Assembly: GCF_000014885.1 (NCBI RefSeq) | Contig: NC_011566.1 | Coordinates: 62,001-126,000 of the forward strand | DNA length: 64,000 nt | Reading direction: 5' to 3' | Origin: Shewanella piezotolerans WP3 | Lineage (GTDB): Bacteria; Pseudomonadota; Gammaproteobacteria; Enterobacterales; Shewanellaceae | Shown here: positions 31,524 through 40,394 of the stretch, piece by piece | Numbering within the stretch: the stretch's first letter is position 1 | Layout of the letters: the number at the start of each line of letters is the position of its first letter | Notes under the pieces: model-generated | Told to the model about the DNA's origin: nothing | Seen by the model: the letters and a program-made list of their open reading frames with translations, nothing else | The model's database searches: none | Program-made: the position numbers and the translations under genes

Positions 31524-33379
31524 TGTCTACTGCCAAACAGTACATAAGTCAGCGTATTATTGATGCATGCCTCAGAGAGAACGTCTGTGAACTGATCTCA
31601 AAAGGCGAAGTCATTAGCTCGTTACCACAGGAGTTAAAACAACATTGGCGTGGTGAAAAATCAGAATCATGGTTGAAGGTGAGCCATCTGAGCGCGCAAA
31701 TTCTGTATGTGCCAATTGCTGCAAGTCATTACATGCAGGCATGGCGAGCCGTATCTGACGCGTGGATAAGTCATGATATAAGCAATAAAAAAGCTATCTA
31801 TTATCAACAGGGCTATAAGGCTTGGCTGACGGCACTGTCAGTCCAATTGCCGCCGGGATCTAAGACGCTGTTTCTCCGTTATATCAAGGAAGCGGATTGC
31901 GCCGCGACGCATCACGTCAGCTGTAAACAGGTATATAACGCCAAGCGGCATGAGTTAGCGGCTCCGTTTGCCGAGCTTGAAAGTTGGCATCAAAGCCTGA
32001 TGTTTAGCGACCAAGTTGCCTCTTATTTGGATCACCCTTATTACCCTACGGCACGAGCAAAAGTTGGCTTTGATACAGAGACGTTAGCATTGTATGCCCC
32101 TGAGTTTGCGGCTAAGTTTGAGCTTAATTGGTGTGCTGTGCCAACCCATTTGGCGACATTAACCTCAGTGGTACCAACATGCTGGCCAAGTATGACTGAT
32201 GTAGGGCTTGAGAAGTCATTGGCTGCCACCCATAAGTTATTTCCAATACACCCTTTAACGGCGAAGAGTTTAGAGTGTCTGCCCGAAGGCGTTGTTATTG
32301 CTCCCCAAACGGCATTAACCGTACAAGCGAGTCTCTCTGTTCGCACGTTAGCGTTAACTGAGTGCCCAAGTATCCACATTAAAGTTCCACTATTGATGGC
32401 CACGCTGGGAGCCAAAAATATTCGCTCAATTAAGCCCAGCACCTTGTACGACGGTCACTGGTTTGAGCGGATGCTGTCGATGCTTGCCTCGCGGGATGAG
32501 GTCTTATTGAGTCGGATAGAGCATGTTGACGAGCAACATGGTGGCCACCTTGGTGAGAGTAAGCTGTTTGCTTATATCGTTCGCGGCTACTCTGCGAATA
32601 TGCAATCTAAGCAGCTGGTTCCAGTGGCGGCATTGGCCAGTCCGATGCCTGATGGGCGGCTGTATTTGCAACATTTAGTCGATCAATATTATCAGGGACA
32701 GTGGCAGCGCTGGTTCGGTGAGTATCTGAACCTTATGTTAAAGGTGCATCTGCGCCTTTGGCTCAAGTACGGTGTGGCGCTAGAGTCTAATCAACAAAAT
32801 GCCATTCTTGCTTACAAAGATGGTGAACGCTTGTCTTTAGTCATGAAAGACAACGATTCAGCGAGGCTGCTGGTGAACCGTTATGAGGCGAGTTTATCTG
32901 CTGCCGAGTTGGCGCTACATAGAGTGGATAAGCTTATCGATCAAAGGATTTTTGTCGCTGACGATGAAGCGTTGGCGCAGATGTTCACCACCATCACCTT
33001 GCAGCTTGATATCGCGGCCATCATCGAAGCAATGGCAGCAAACGGGATGGCTCCAGTACAGGAGTTGTATTATCAACTGAGGAGCCATTTAGTCGGTGAA
33101 TTGGATGCATTGCAGCAGGACGGCGTTGAGACAGACTATGCGCGTCACTACTTATTAGGCCAGCCCTATTTACCGGTTAAATACCTACTCAGCTCCGGCA
33201 GCTTGCTCAGTAAAGCGGATTCAGGAGCCACTGACGTGAATAAGTTTTACGGCCAAAGCGCGCCTAATTTTTTGTTGGCGGCATTTTGCGAACCAGCAAC
33301 GGAAACACAGCTTGTCAAAGAGAACGCGGTCAAAGATATGCCAGATAAAGAGATAGCCGATAGCGAGGTAATGGCATGA
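31523..33379 (+). CDS. pvsB: NIS siderophore synthetase (IucA/IucC family), PvsB-like
   Basis: A 618 aa protein of the IucA/IucC superfamily. The N-terminal catalytic half has the FPIHPLTAKSLE motif and NIRSIKPSTLYDG; the C-terminal FhuF-like half has LWLKYGVALESNQQNAILAY. Such enzymes adenylate a citrate-type carboxylate and join it to an amine or alcohol. In vibrioferrin synthesis PvsB is thought to do the final condensation with the Ala-2-ketoglutarate unit. The start ATG at 31523 overlaps the pvsA stop (TAATG), with GGGAG upstream. The stop overlaps pvsC by four bases. Confidence 0.85.
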   Translation: MSTAKQYISQRIIDACLRENVCELISKGEVISSLPQELKQHWRGEKSESWLKVSHLSAQILYVPIAASHYMQAWRAVSDAWISHDISNKKAIYYQQGYKAWLTALSVQLPPGSKTLFLRYIKEADCAATHHVSCKQVYNAKRHELAAPFAELESWHQSLMFSDQVASYLDHPYYPTARAKVGFDTETLALYAPEFAAKFELNWCAVPTHLATLTSVVPTCWPSMTDVGLEKSLAATHKLFPIHPLTAKSLECLPEGVVIAPQTALTVQASLSVRTLALTECPSIHIKVPLLMATLGAKNIRSIKPSTLYDGHWFERMLSMLASRDEVLLSRIEHVDEQHGGHLGESKLFAYIVRGYSANMQSKQLVPVAALASPMPDGRLYLQHLVDQYYQGQWQRWFGEYLNLMLKVHLRLWLKYGVALESNQQNAILAYKDGERLSLVMKDNDSARLLVNRYEASLSAAELALHRVDKLIDQRIFVADDEALAQMFTTITLQLDIAAIIEAMAANGMAPVQELYYQLRSHLVGELDALQQDGVETDYARHYLLGQPYLPVKYLLSSGSLLSKADSGATDVNKFYGQSAPNFLLAAFCEPATETQLVKENAVKDMPDKEIADSEVMA

Positions 33380-34548
33380 GAGTGATTGCAGTGGTGCTAT
33401 TTTGTCATTTTTTAGCGGCATTTACCGCGTTAGGCATGCCACTATTTTTACCTAGAATGATGGTAAGTTTAGGCGGCAGTGAATCCGACTACCTCATCGG
33501 GTTAATGTTCATTGTACCAACGCTATGTACTGCTTTTTCTGCGCCGTGGTGGGGGCGTTTTGCCGATAAATATGGCAAGAAGACCTCATTGCTGAGAGCG
33601 CAACTGGGTTTAGGGTTAGGATTTCTTCTGTCTGGTTTTGCAGATTCAGTGCCCATGTTCGCTTTAGGTTTGATGGTACAAGGAGTTTGCGGTGGCACCA
33701 TGGCCGCATCCAACGCCTATCTGAGTCGTTTTTACCAAGGGAAGGCACTGGCTAGCAACTTAAATCTAACGCAAAGTTCGGCGCGATTAGCACTGGTGAG
33801 CGCGCCTATTATCTTAGGGATTTTCTCGCAAGTAGACGATCCTTTAACACTGTATCGCGTATTGGCCTTATTACCCTTGATCGCATTTGGCATATGCCTG
33901 TTTTTGCCTAGCGATATTGCTGAACCTTGCGCGCAAAGCGGTGCTGTTGCACCTAAATCAGCATCGGTGAGCCAGATTGCAACCACGGGGTTTTCGCAGG
34001 TGCTCTGGCTACAATTCTTCTTCTGCTTTTCTATGGTGGTTACCTTTCCTTACTTCCTGCCCTATAGCGAACATCTCGGTGTCAATTCGGATGCATTAAG
34101 TGGTTTTTACTATAGCCTGCCACACCTAATATATTTGCTACTTTCATTTAATATCAAATCGTTATCTATGCCTGCAAAGTTGCAATCACAAATCGGGTTT
34201 TCATTGCTATGCCTAGCTTGTTTGGGGCAGTTTTTACTGGTTAATAGTTTAGGGTTATTGATTTTTAGAGTGTTGTTTGGTTTTGGCATGTTACTGGTCT
34301 TCAATGGCCTACACCTCATTGTCAGTCATCAAATTCAGCAGTGTGATGCGGGATTAACTTTCGGAAGGTTCGATGCTTGGGGGAAGTGGGCCGGCGTGGC
34401 TGCGGGTATTGGTGCTAGCAGTGCAACTCAAGTCTCAGGATTAAATTTCCCCTTCTTACTGGCTGCATTAAGTTGCGGCTGTGCGTTAGTCGGGTTAGTG
34501 CTTTTTTACAAGGAGGTAGAACAAAATGTTGATCCAATCAAAGAGTAA
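33376..34548 (+). CDS. pvsC: MFS siderophore exporter, PvsC-like
   Basis: A 390 aa membrane protein with about 12 predicted helices and the MFS motif A between helices 2 and 3 (GRFADKYGKKTSLLRAQLG). It lies inside the biosynthetic operon, overlapping pvsB by 4 bp (ATGA) and pvsD by 23 bp, so export of the finished siderophore across the inner membrane is the natural role, as for PvsC. Confidence 0.85.
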   Translation: MRVIAVVLFCHFLAAFTALGMPLFLPRMMVSLGGSESDYLIGLMFIVPTLCTAFSAPWWGRFADKYGKKTSLLRAQLGLGLGFLLSGFADSVPMFALGLMVQGVCGGTMAASNAYLSRFYQGKALASNLNLTQSSARLALVSAPIILGIFSQVDDPLTLYRVLALLPLIAFGICLFLPSDIAEPCAQSGAVAPKSASVSQIATTGFSQVLWLQFFFCFSMVVTFPYFLPYSEHLGVNSDALSGFYYSLPHLIYLLLSFNIKSLSMPAKLQSQIGFSLLCLACLGQFLLVNSLGLLIFRVLFGFGMLLVFNGLHLIVSHQIQQCDAGLTFGRFDAWGKWAGVAAGIGASSATQVSGLNFPFLLAALSCGCALVGLVLFYKEVEQNVDPIKE

Positions 34549-36451
34549 GGCTCGACCCGCTAGCAACCAATATGGGGTACAGGTTTATCGAGATCAAGCC
34601 GAGTCCAATGCGATAGGTTGTTTGCTTAATTGTTATTTGCGAGAGTTTGCCATCGTGCGGCAGCAGGTCAACTTTGACGACAATCAGCCTGATTGTCCGC
34701 TATCGTTGTCGCAACGCTTAACGCAAGGCCAGCAAAAAATACGCGTTAAGTTACCGGAATCTGCTGCAGTATTGTTATTGGTGGCTGATAGAGTCAGTTT
34801 GTTAGGACGGGTGCGTTTTTCAAGTCAACTTTACGTTAAAAAGTCTGCTTCAGTTTGGCAGTTATATAGTGCAGAACAGCTGATTAAGTTGTTGCTGCAA
34901 CATCTGTCTAAGCTAACGAATACAGCGTTTAATGATGAGTTACTGGCTCAAATAGACAATAGTATTGCTGTGACTCAGGCGTTCTTGCAGCGGTTGGATA
35001 GCAAAGTATTTTCAGGCTCAAGCATGGGGAGCGACAGTGCGGCGATGAGTTTAATTAACTCAGAGCAGAGCCTAATTTGGGGCCATGCTATGCACCCTAG
35101 CCCTAAGAGTCGCCACGGGGTGTCGTTTGACGATATGTTGGCATGTTCCCCTGAAATTAAAGCGAATTTTCCGCTCTACTGGTTTAAAGTCGACCCTAGC
35201 CTGATTAGGCAGATGCACTGTACTGCTGTGCAACCCATGGATTGGATCAATAAGCTTAAACCCGATAACGCTAACCTCTATCCCTGTCACCCTTGGGAGG
35301 TGAAAACAATTCTAGCGCAACCTCTGGTGCAGCAAGCAATAGCATTAGGATTAATTGAACCCATGGGGCAAATGGGCAGCGATATATACCCAACGTCTTC
35401 GGTAAGAACCACCTATTCAGCCGATATCAATCAGTTCATTAAGTTCTCTATTCATGTTCGTTTGACTAACTGTGTGCGTAAAAATGCCTGGTATGAGCTT
35501 GAAAGCGCAGTGGCCTTGAGTCGAGTGTTAATGGCGGTTGCCAGTGATGTTCAGCAGCATTACCCACACTTCTCTTTGATGGCGGAACCCGCTGCGAGTA
35601 CACTCGATCTTAGTCGCTTAGAGGGGGATCAATCTTCCGCTTCCTCTCAAAGTCAGATGGTGTCTGAGTGTTTCGGCATTCTATACCGTGAGGGGATACC
35701 GTTGGCGCAACTTGAACAGTATCAACCTGAAGTTGCTGGAGCGTTATTTGGCTGGGATCACCAAGGCAATAGTGTGTGTGAGGCTAGACTTCGCGCAATA
35801 GCAAAGCGTCGCCAACAAAGTTACCAGCAGACAGCCAGCCAATGGTTTGCGGCTTATGTGCAACTTCTGTTGCCTGCGATATTTCACTACTTTTTCAAAC
35901 GTGGGGTTGCGTTTGAGCCACACCTTCAAAATACCGTTATTGGCTTTGAAAATGATCTGCCGGCCTATATCTGGTTGAGGGATCTAGAAGGGACGAAGTT
36001 ACTGCCAGAATTCTGGCCGCAACAGCTATTAAGTGAGTTATCAGAGGAGGCGATAAACTCGGTTTACTATAGCCGACAACAGGGATGGAATAGAGTGGCT
36101 TATTGCAGCCTGATTAATAATGTCAGCGAGGCGATGTTCCATTTAGCCGCTGGCGATCAGGTGTTAGAAACAGAGCTTTGGCTAATCGCAGCCCGTGTTG
36201 TCGAGCAGTGGCAACAGGTAGAGGGGCAGCAACCAGAGCTTGCAGGCTTCCTTCTGGGAGAGAGTATTCCATCGAAGAATAATTTGAGCACCCGCTTGTT
36301 TAAAAAATCTGATCGGTTGTCGAGTTATACCCAACTGGCGAATCCTCTTAGTGATTTGCAAGATCTGCGTGGGTTTAAAAGCAATCAACCATTAGCCACT
36401 GATGCTTCCTTTGCGGGTGTGAATGCAGTCGATGCACTTGGGAGTCTATGA
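34526..36451 (+). CDS. pvsD: NIS siderophore synthetase (IucA/IucC family), PvsD-like
   Basis: A 641 aa IucA/IucC protein: the GHAMHPSPKSRHG motif (HPSPK at residues 190-194), a CHPWEV motif, the ATP-binding YPTSSVRTTYS, the VRLTNCVRKNAW strand, and the FhuF-like C-terminus with FFKRGVAFEPHLQNTVIG. It is the second synthetase of the operon. By analogy to PvsD, the probable reaction is citrate plus L-serine. It overlaps pvsC (23 bp) and pvsE (4 bp). Confidence 0.87.
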   Translation: MLIQSKSKARPASNQYGVQVYRDQAESNAIGCLLNCYLREFAIVRQQVNFDDNQPDCPLSLSQRLTQGQQKIRVKLPESAAVLLLVADRVSLLGRVRFSSQLYVKKSASVWQLYSAEQLIKLLLQHLSKLTNTAFNDELLAQIDNSIAVTQAFLQRLDSKVFSGSSMGSDSAAMSLINSEQSLIWGHAMHPSPKSRHGVSFDDMLACSPEIKANFPLYWFKVDPSLIRQMHCTAVQPMDWINKLKPDNANLYPCHPWEVKTILAQPLVQQAIALGLIEPMGQMGSDIYPTSSVRTTYSADINQFIKFSIHVRLTNCVRKNAWYELESAVALSRVLMAVASDVQQHYPHFSLMAEPAASTLDLSRLEGDQSSASSQSQMVSECFGILYREGIPLAQLEQYQPEVAGALFGWDHQGNSVCEARLRAIAKRRQQSYQQTASQWFAAYVQLLLPAIFHYFFKRGVAFEPHLQNTVIGFENDLPAYIWLRDLEGTKLLPEFWPQQLLSELSEEAINSVYYSRQQGWNRVAYCSLINNVSEAMFHLAAGDQVLETELWLIAARVVEQWQQVEGQQPELAGFLLGESIPSKNNLSTRLFKKSDRLSSYTQLANPLSDLQDLRGFKSNQPLATDASFAGVNAVDALGSL

Positions 36452-37689
36452 TGCAAAAAATTGTTAATGCCATTGCCAATTTAGCCGCGGAGCAAGATCC
36501 ACAAGCGCCACTGTGTGCCTATATTTATGATCTTGAGCAACTAAAAAATCATGCAAGTGCAATGATGGCCGCGCTGCCGAGTAACTGTCAGCTGTATTAT
36601 GCCGCCAAGGCTAACCCTGAAGCCGAAGTGCTACAGGTACTGGCGCCGATAGTTGATGGCGTTGAAGCCGCTTCAGGAGGTGAACTTAACTGGATCCACC
36701 AATGCCAACCACAAGTCCCATTGATCTTTGGTGGGCCCGGAAAGTTAGTCTCTGAGTTATCCCAAGCGATTGATCTCGATGTTGATGCTATTCATGTTGA
36801 AAGCTTAACTGAGCTACAGCGGATCACCGCGTTATGCAGACAAAAGCAGCGTCATTGCCGCATTCTATTGCGGATGAATATCTCTTTAGAAGGGATAGCT
36901 GAAACGCGGCTGACGATGGGAGGCAAGCCAACTCCTTTTGGTATTGATGCTGCTGAACTTGATACCGCAATGGCCATTGTGAGAGATATCCCCACATTAG
37001 CAGGTAAGCCGCTGGTGGAACTGCTGGGTTTTCACTTTCATCTTATGTCACATCAGCTCGATGTTGGGCGACATCTGGCGTTAATGAAGTTGTATTTTTC
37101 GACCTACAAAAAATGGTGTCAGAAATACAGTTTGAATCTGCCCATGTTGAATGTCGGTGGTGGGATTGGTGTTAACTATAGCGATCCGCAGCAGATATTC
37201 GACTGGAAGCACTTTTGTATGGAGCTGGAGACTTTAATTAAGCAAAATCAGATGGAAGCGGTGAATATTCGCTTTGAGTGTGGTCGATTTGTGACGGCTG
37301 CCATGGGCTACTATGTTATGCAGGTACTGGATATCAAAAAAAATCATGGTCAATGGTTTGCCATCGGCCACGGCGGCACCCACCACTTTAGAACGCCTGC
37401 GGCGCAAGCTCACGACCATCCCTTTTTTGTGTTAGCAGCAAAAGACATTGGCATCGAGTTGGAACAAGCTGAAACTAAGATTACCACGACTAACCTCAAG
37501 TCGGAATTAGTCACCATAGTTGGGCAGTTATGCACTCCAAAAGATGTGTTGGCGACGCAGCAATATGTGGAGCGGCTTGCTGTGGATGATTACTTGGTAT
37601 TCTCCCATGCGGGGGCATATGCATGGAATATTTCGCATCAGAATTTCTTAATGCACGCTCCACCACAGCGGTTTTTTATCAGAGAATAA
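36448..37689 (+). CDS. pvsE: PLP-dependent decarboxylase (Orn/Lys/DAP type, fold III), PvsE-like
   Basis: A 413 aa fold-type III decarboxylase: the PLP Lys in LYYAAKANPEAEVLQ, GVEAASGGEL, the FGGPGK strand, LLGFHFHLMSH, MLNVGGGIGVNY and FECGRFV for phosphate binding, and VIGQLC-like VGQLCTPKDVL with the catalytic Cys. In the vibrioferrin pathway PvsE decarboxylates the seryl unit to ethanolamine; in staphyloferrin B the SbnH homologue makes a diamine. It starts four bases before the pvsD stop and ends the operon. Confidence 0.87.
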   Translation: MMQKIVNAIANLAAEQDPQAPLCAYIYDLEQLKNHASAMMAALPSNCQLYYAAKANPEAEVLQVLAPIVDGVEAASGGELNWIHQCQPQVPLIFGGPGKLVSELSQAIDLDVDAIHVESLTELQRITALCRQKQRHCRILLRMNISLEGIAETRLTMGGKPTPFGIDAAELDTAMAIVRDIPTLAGKPLVELLGFHFHLMSHQLDVGRHLALMKLYFSTYKKWCQKYSLNLPMLNVGGGIGVNYSDPQQIFDWKHFCMELETLIKQNQMEAVNIRFECGRFVTAAMGYYVMQVLDIKKNHGQWFAIGHGGTHHFRTPAAQAHDHPFFVLAAKDIGIELEQAETKITTTNLKSELVTIVGQLCTPKDVLATQQYVERLAVDDYLVFSHAGAYAWNISHQNFLMHAPPQRFFIRE

Positions 37690-37730
37690 CTAGCTTTTGG
37701 TTTATTCATTTTGATAAGTAAAGCAGCTTT

Positions 37731-37776
37731 GAGATTAAAGCCTAGTCTACTTTTTTGTAGACCAGGCTTTAATCTC
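37731..37776. terminator. bidirectional terminator between pvsE and merR genes
   Basis: A 20-bp stem, GAGATTAAAGCCTAGTCTAC against its near complement with one mismatch, around a T6 loop. It overlaps the last codons of the MerR gene. Confidence 0.8.
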
Positions 37777-38277
37777 TGTTATCTCTTCAGCGGTGCAGCC
37801 TAAAGATTCTAAAAAGTCAGAATGTACCTCTGGCAGATCCCTCTCAAATTCGATATGCCACTTATGCATGGCCTGCTCATCCATACCTGATGCTTTGAGA
37901 ATATTGACCCATTGTTCCTTGTTCATGGTTTTGGCGGTTCTGATCAGAGAATTATGACCTAGCATCTCTACAACTCGTTGCTGTTGCTGGCGCAGCTGAC
38001 TAATCTCTTGGTTTAGGTTTATGAGCCTTTCTTCAAGTACTGTGGCCGATTTTGATTCGTTTGAGTCAAGGATATCGGCAATGGACTCAAGAGATAGTCC
38101 AGCGTCTCTATAGGTGGCAATTTTTTCCATTCTCTGCACGTCTTTACTCGAGTAAAGTCGATAGTTAGAGTCGGAGCGTGCAGAAGGTTTTAATAGGCCT
38201 ATTTTGTCGTAATACAGCAAAGTACTGCGGGATAACTGGTACTTCTTTCCCAACTGGTTGACGGTAAACATCTTCAC
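37747..38277 (-). CDS. MerR-family transcriptional regulator
   Basis: A 176 aa protein. The N-terminal MerR winged helix (residues 1-72) reads MFTVNQLGKKYQLSRSTLLY, YDKIGLLKPSARSDSNYRLY and VQRMEKIATYRDAGLSLESI; a coiled-coil dimer helix follows (about 80-115). The C-terminal 60 residues contain no metal-binding Cys cluster, so an organic ligand is more likely than a metal. It has a good GGAAG ribosome site. The target is unknown; it is convergent with the siderophore operon and next to a decayed SRPBCC gene. Confidence 0.88.
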   Translation of the reverse strand: MKMFTVNQLGKKYQLSRSTLLYYDKIGLLKPSARSDSNYRLYSSKDVQRMEKIATYRDAGLSLESIADILDSNESKSATVLEERLINLNQEISQLRQQQQRVVEMLGHNSLIRTAKTMNKEQWVNILKASGMDEQAMHKWHIEFERDLPEVHSDFLESLGCTAEEITEIKAWSTKK

Positions 38278-38372
38278 TTCCTTTAACTGCGATTGATGGC
38301 ATGGCCTAGCTATACAGCTTAAAGCATGCCGTTTTCTATCATTGGTTTTAGCTTCCCTCTCTAGCTCTATGG

Positions 38373-39278
38373 CTAATGAGCTGCATTAATCTTATTGATT
38401 ATATGCTCTCGCCACTCAATCATCATGTAGGCGTAGTTGGCTTCATCAAAATGATTAGTTAACATCTCATTACCAAAGGGCGTTACAGATGTGAGCTTGT
38501 AAGTCACTTTAACTATTGAGCCCAGTTTGCCATTTGAGCTGAGCTGTACACCAACGGTGCCAATATCAGCGCTTGGAGTCACCCGAGTATAGCGTGCATG
38601 TTTGCTGTTTTTGTCATATCCCCTTCCCACTTGAAAATGCTCGTTTCAGAGGTGTTGTGCTAGTTCTGTTCTAGGCGCGTTAACGTGGAAAGGGTTATTC
38701 CATTTTAAGTTGTCACAACAACCAAGTGGGTTTGCACAACCCCTTCTTCGATGGGCGTTTCTTATATAAAAAGCATGGGCTTTACTCTAGTGTTATTGAT
38801 TTTACCAAGGGATCGACCATTAGCTGCAATCAATGCCTCGCCTACATGGATGTAGGTGTTTAGGCTCAGCATGGAGCAATGAACCTGTGACTAAAGCCCA
38901 TTAAACTCCCACAGAATTCTGCATTTTCAGGTCGGATGGGGATATGCAGTGATATGCCAAAAGGTGACTTGCTCACCATGAGAGGCAGTAAATACGCTAT
39001 CAGCCTCAAAACCATCACTACTTAAAATAGTAGGGTTCCAGCCAGGGGCCTAGAGCTCCTCACCGGGATCGGTAAAAGTGGCAAGGCTTTTTTGGGTGTT
39101 ATATCAAGCTCAAATGAACCTGTGCGCGATATGTTGATGACATCTTTTTGAGTCATGCTGGCTGCTAAATGATGTACAGCATGATCTTAACAGTCTCACC
39201 GTGCTGGTTAGCAAATAAAAAACCGCTAAAGAGTATGCTTGCAGTGCAAAGCGAGGTTAAAAGTGGGGTCTTGTTCAT
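38373..39278 (-). pseudogene. SRPBCC-family exported protein, broken by a repeat insertion, frameshift and stop
   Basis: Read on the minus strand from the ATG at 39278 there is a signal peptide (NKTPLLTSLCTASILFSGFL), then, in shifted frames, DVINISRTGSFELDITPKK and FTDPGEEL-stop-APGWNPTIL, where a TAG stands at a probable Trp, then ADSVFTASHGEQVTFWHI. There the element at 38616-38945 interrupts the frame, and coding resumes with HARYTRVTPSADIGTV, VKVTYKLTSVTPFGNEML and a final helix EWREHIINKI. The C-terminal piece alone is open (38373-38630). Sequence and order fit an SRPBCC (polyketide-cyclase-like) domain; the gene is dead. Confidence 0.8.
38616..38945 (+). repeat. inverted-end intergenic element, copy 1 (330 bp), inside a pseudogene
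   Basis: The ends are ATATCCCCTTCCCACTTGAA... and ...TTCAGGTCGGATGGGGATAT, imperfect inverted repeats. Internal blocks shared with the copies at 53002 (opposite strand) and 62174 include GCTCGTTTCAGAGG, TTCTAGGCGC, GTGTTATTGATTTTACCAAG, GACCATTAG and GCAATCAATGCC. No transposase is encoded, so it is a MITE-like or REP-like non-autonomous element. Confidence 0.85.
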
Positions 39279-39451
39279 GCTTGTTTTCCTAGCCGTAATG
39301 AGATTCGTCCCAAGGCTAAGCTGTGAAGCTATAGTCAGGTCAAAATAAATCTTTATTTAGTATTGCTTATCGAACGTAGCGATGTAGGCATGCTTGACCT
39401 GACTAGAGGTTAATAGTTGAAGATGGCATCTTTTCAATTGGGGATAGAAAG

Positions 39452-40378
39452 ATGTCGAGAGAGTTAAGCCTGCAAGGCAAGTGTCTAATGCGAAACCTGG
39501 CGGCTAAAGTACCTGCAGATTATCGAGGAGTTATTCTCGCGCTGGTTGCAAGCTCACTATTTGTATTGGTTGGTGTATTGGTGAGAGTGCTAACCGAAAC
39601 AATTGATGCTTTTCAGGTTTTGTTATTCAGACAGCTTTTTTTTATCTGTTTACTGCTACCGGCGATTCGGACAAATTGGCAGCTATTGCTCAAGCCCCAG
39701 AAGGTGGGTTTACATATTCTCCGGATTATTGGTGCTTTCTGTGCATTGTATTTGGGCTTTATTACTATTAGCAATATTCCGCTAGCGGATGCGACAGCGA
39801 TAGGATTCTCCAGCGTTTTGTTTGTCGCATTACTGTCGCGACTCTTTTTAACTGAAACCATCACTTTTATGCGCGCAATAACATTGCTTGTGGGCTTTCT
39901 TGGGGTGTTGTTGGTTGTGCAGCCAGACTTTGGCGCGGCTCAGTTTAGCTATATTCTATTAGGGCTAGGAGGTGCTTTAGGCGCTTCGGTGACCACTATT
40001 TGTATTAAAAAAATCATCAAGGTTGAGCCAAAGATCACGTTACTGGTTTATCAAGCGCTGTTCGTGGGCTTGCTGGCATTAGTGCCGAGTATATTGGCAT
40101 GGCAATGGCCAACGTTGACCGAGCTGTATCTGTTGCTGCTGGTGGGGGGGATCTCTTCGTTAGCGCAGTGGATTGGAGTGACCGCTTACAAATATGGCGA
40201 AGCTAATGTGATTGCCAATGTTGAGTACAGCAAAATTATCTACTCACTCATTTTTGGCTATTTTCTGTTTAATGAAATGCCTAATAGCATCGCATTAATT
40301 GGTGTTGTTTTGGTCATGTTAAGTGCCTTTTTACCACAGCTGAACAAGCGGTTAAAGACGCATGATGGCTGTCGTTGA
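39452..40378 (+). CDS. DMT-superfamily (EamA) transporter
   Basis: A 308 aa protein with ten predicted membrane helices in two EamA repeats; examples are VILALVASSLFVLVGVLVRV, IPLADATAIGFSSVLFVALL in the first half and GEANVIANVEYSKIIYSLIF in the second, the position of the usual proline/glycine-rich loop. The substrate cannot be read from sequence; close relatives are annotated as permeases of drugs or metabolites. GGGGATAGAAAG precedes the ATG. It stands alone, convergent with the AraC gene. Confidence 0.88.
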   Translation: MSRELSLQGKCLMRNLAAKVPADYRGVILALVASSLFVLVGVLVRVLTETIDAFQVLLFRQLFFICLLLPAIRTNWQLLLKPQKVGLHILRIIGAFCALYLGFITISNIPLADATAIGFSSVLFVALLSRLFLTETITFMRAITLLVGFLGVLLVVQPDFGAAQFSYILLGLGGALGASVTTICIKKIIKVEPKITLLVYQALFVGLLALVPSILAWQWPTLTELYLLLLVGGISSLAQWIGVTAYKYGEANVIANVEYSKIIYSLIFGYFLFNEMPNSIALIGVVLVMLSAFLPQLNKRLKTHDGCR

Positions 40379-40394
40379 GAAAACGCTATTAGGA

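Noticed and set aside
32041..32442. 133-codon minus-strand frame within the pvsB-like gene
   Set aside because: It is a shadow of a strongly supported plus-strand NIS synthetase.
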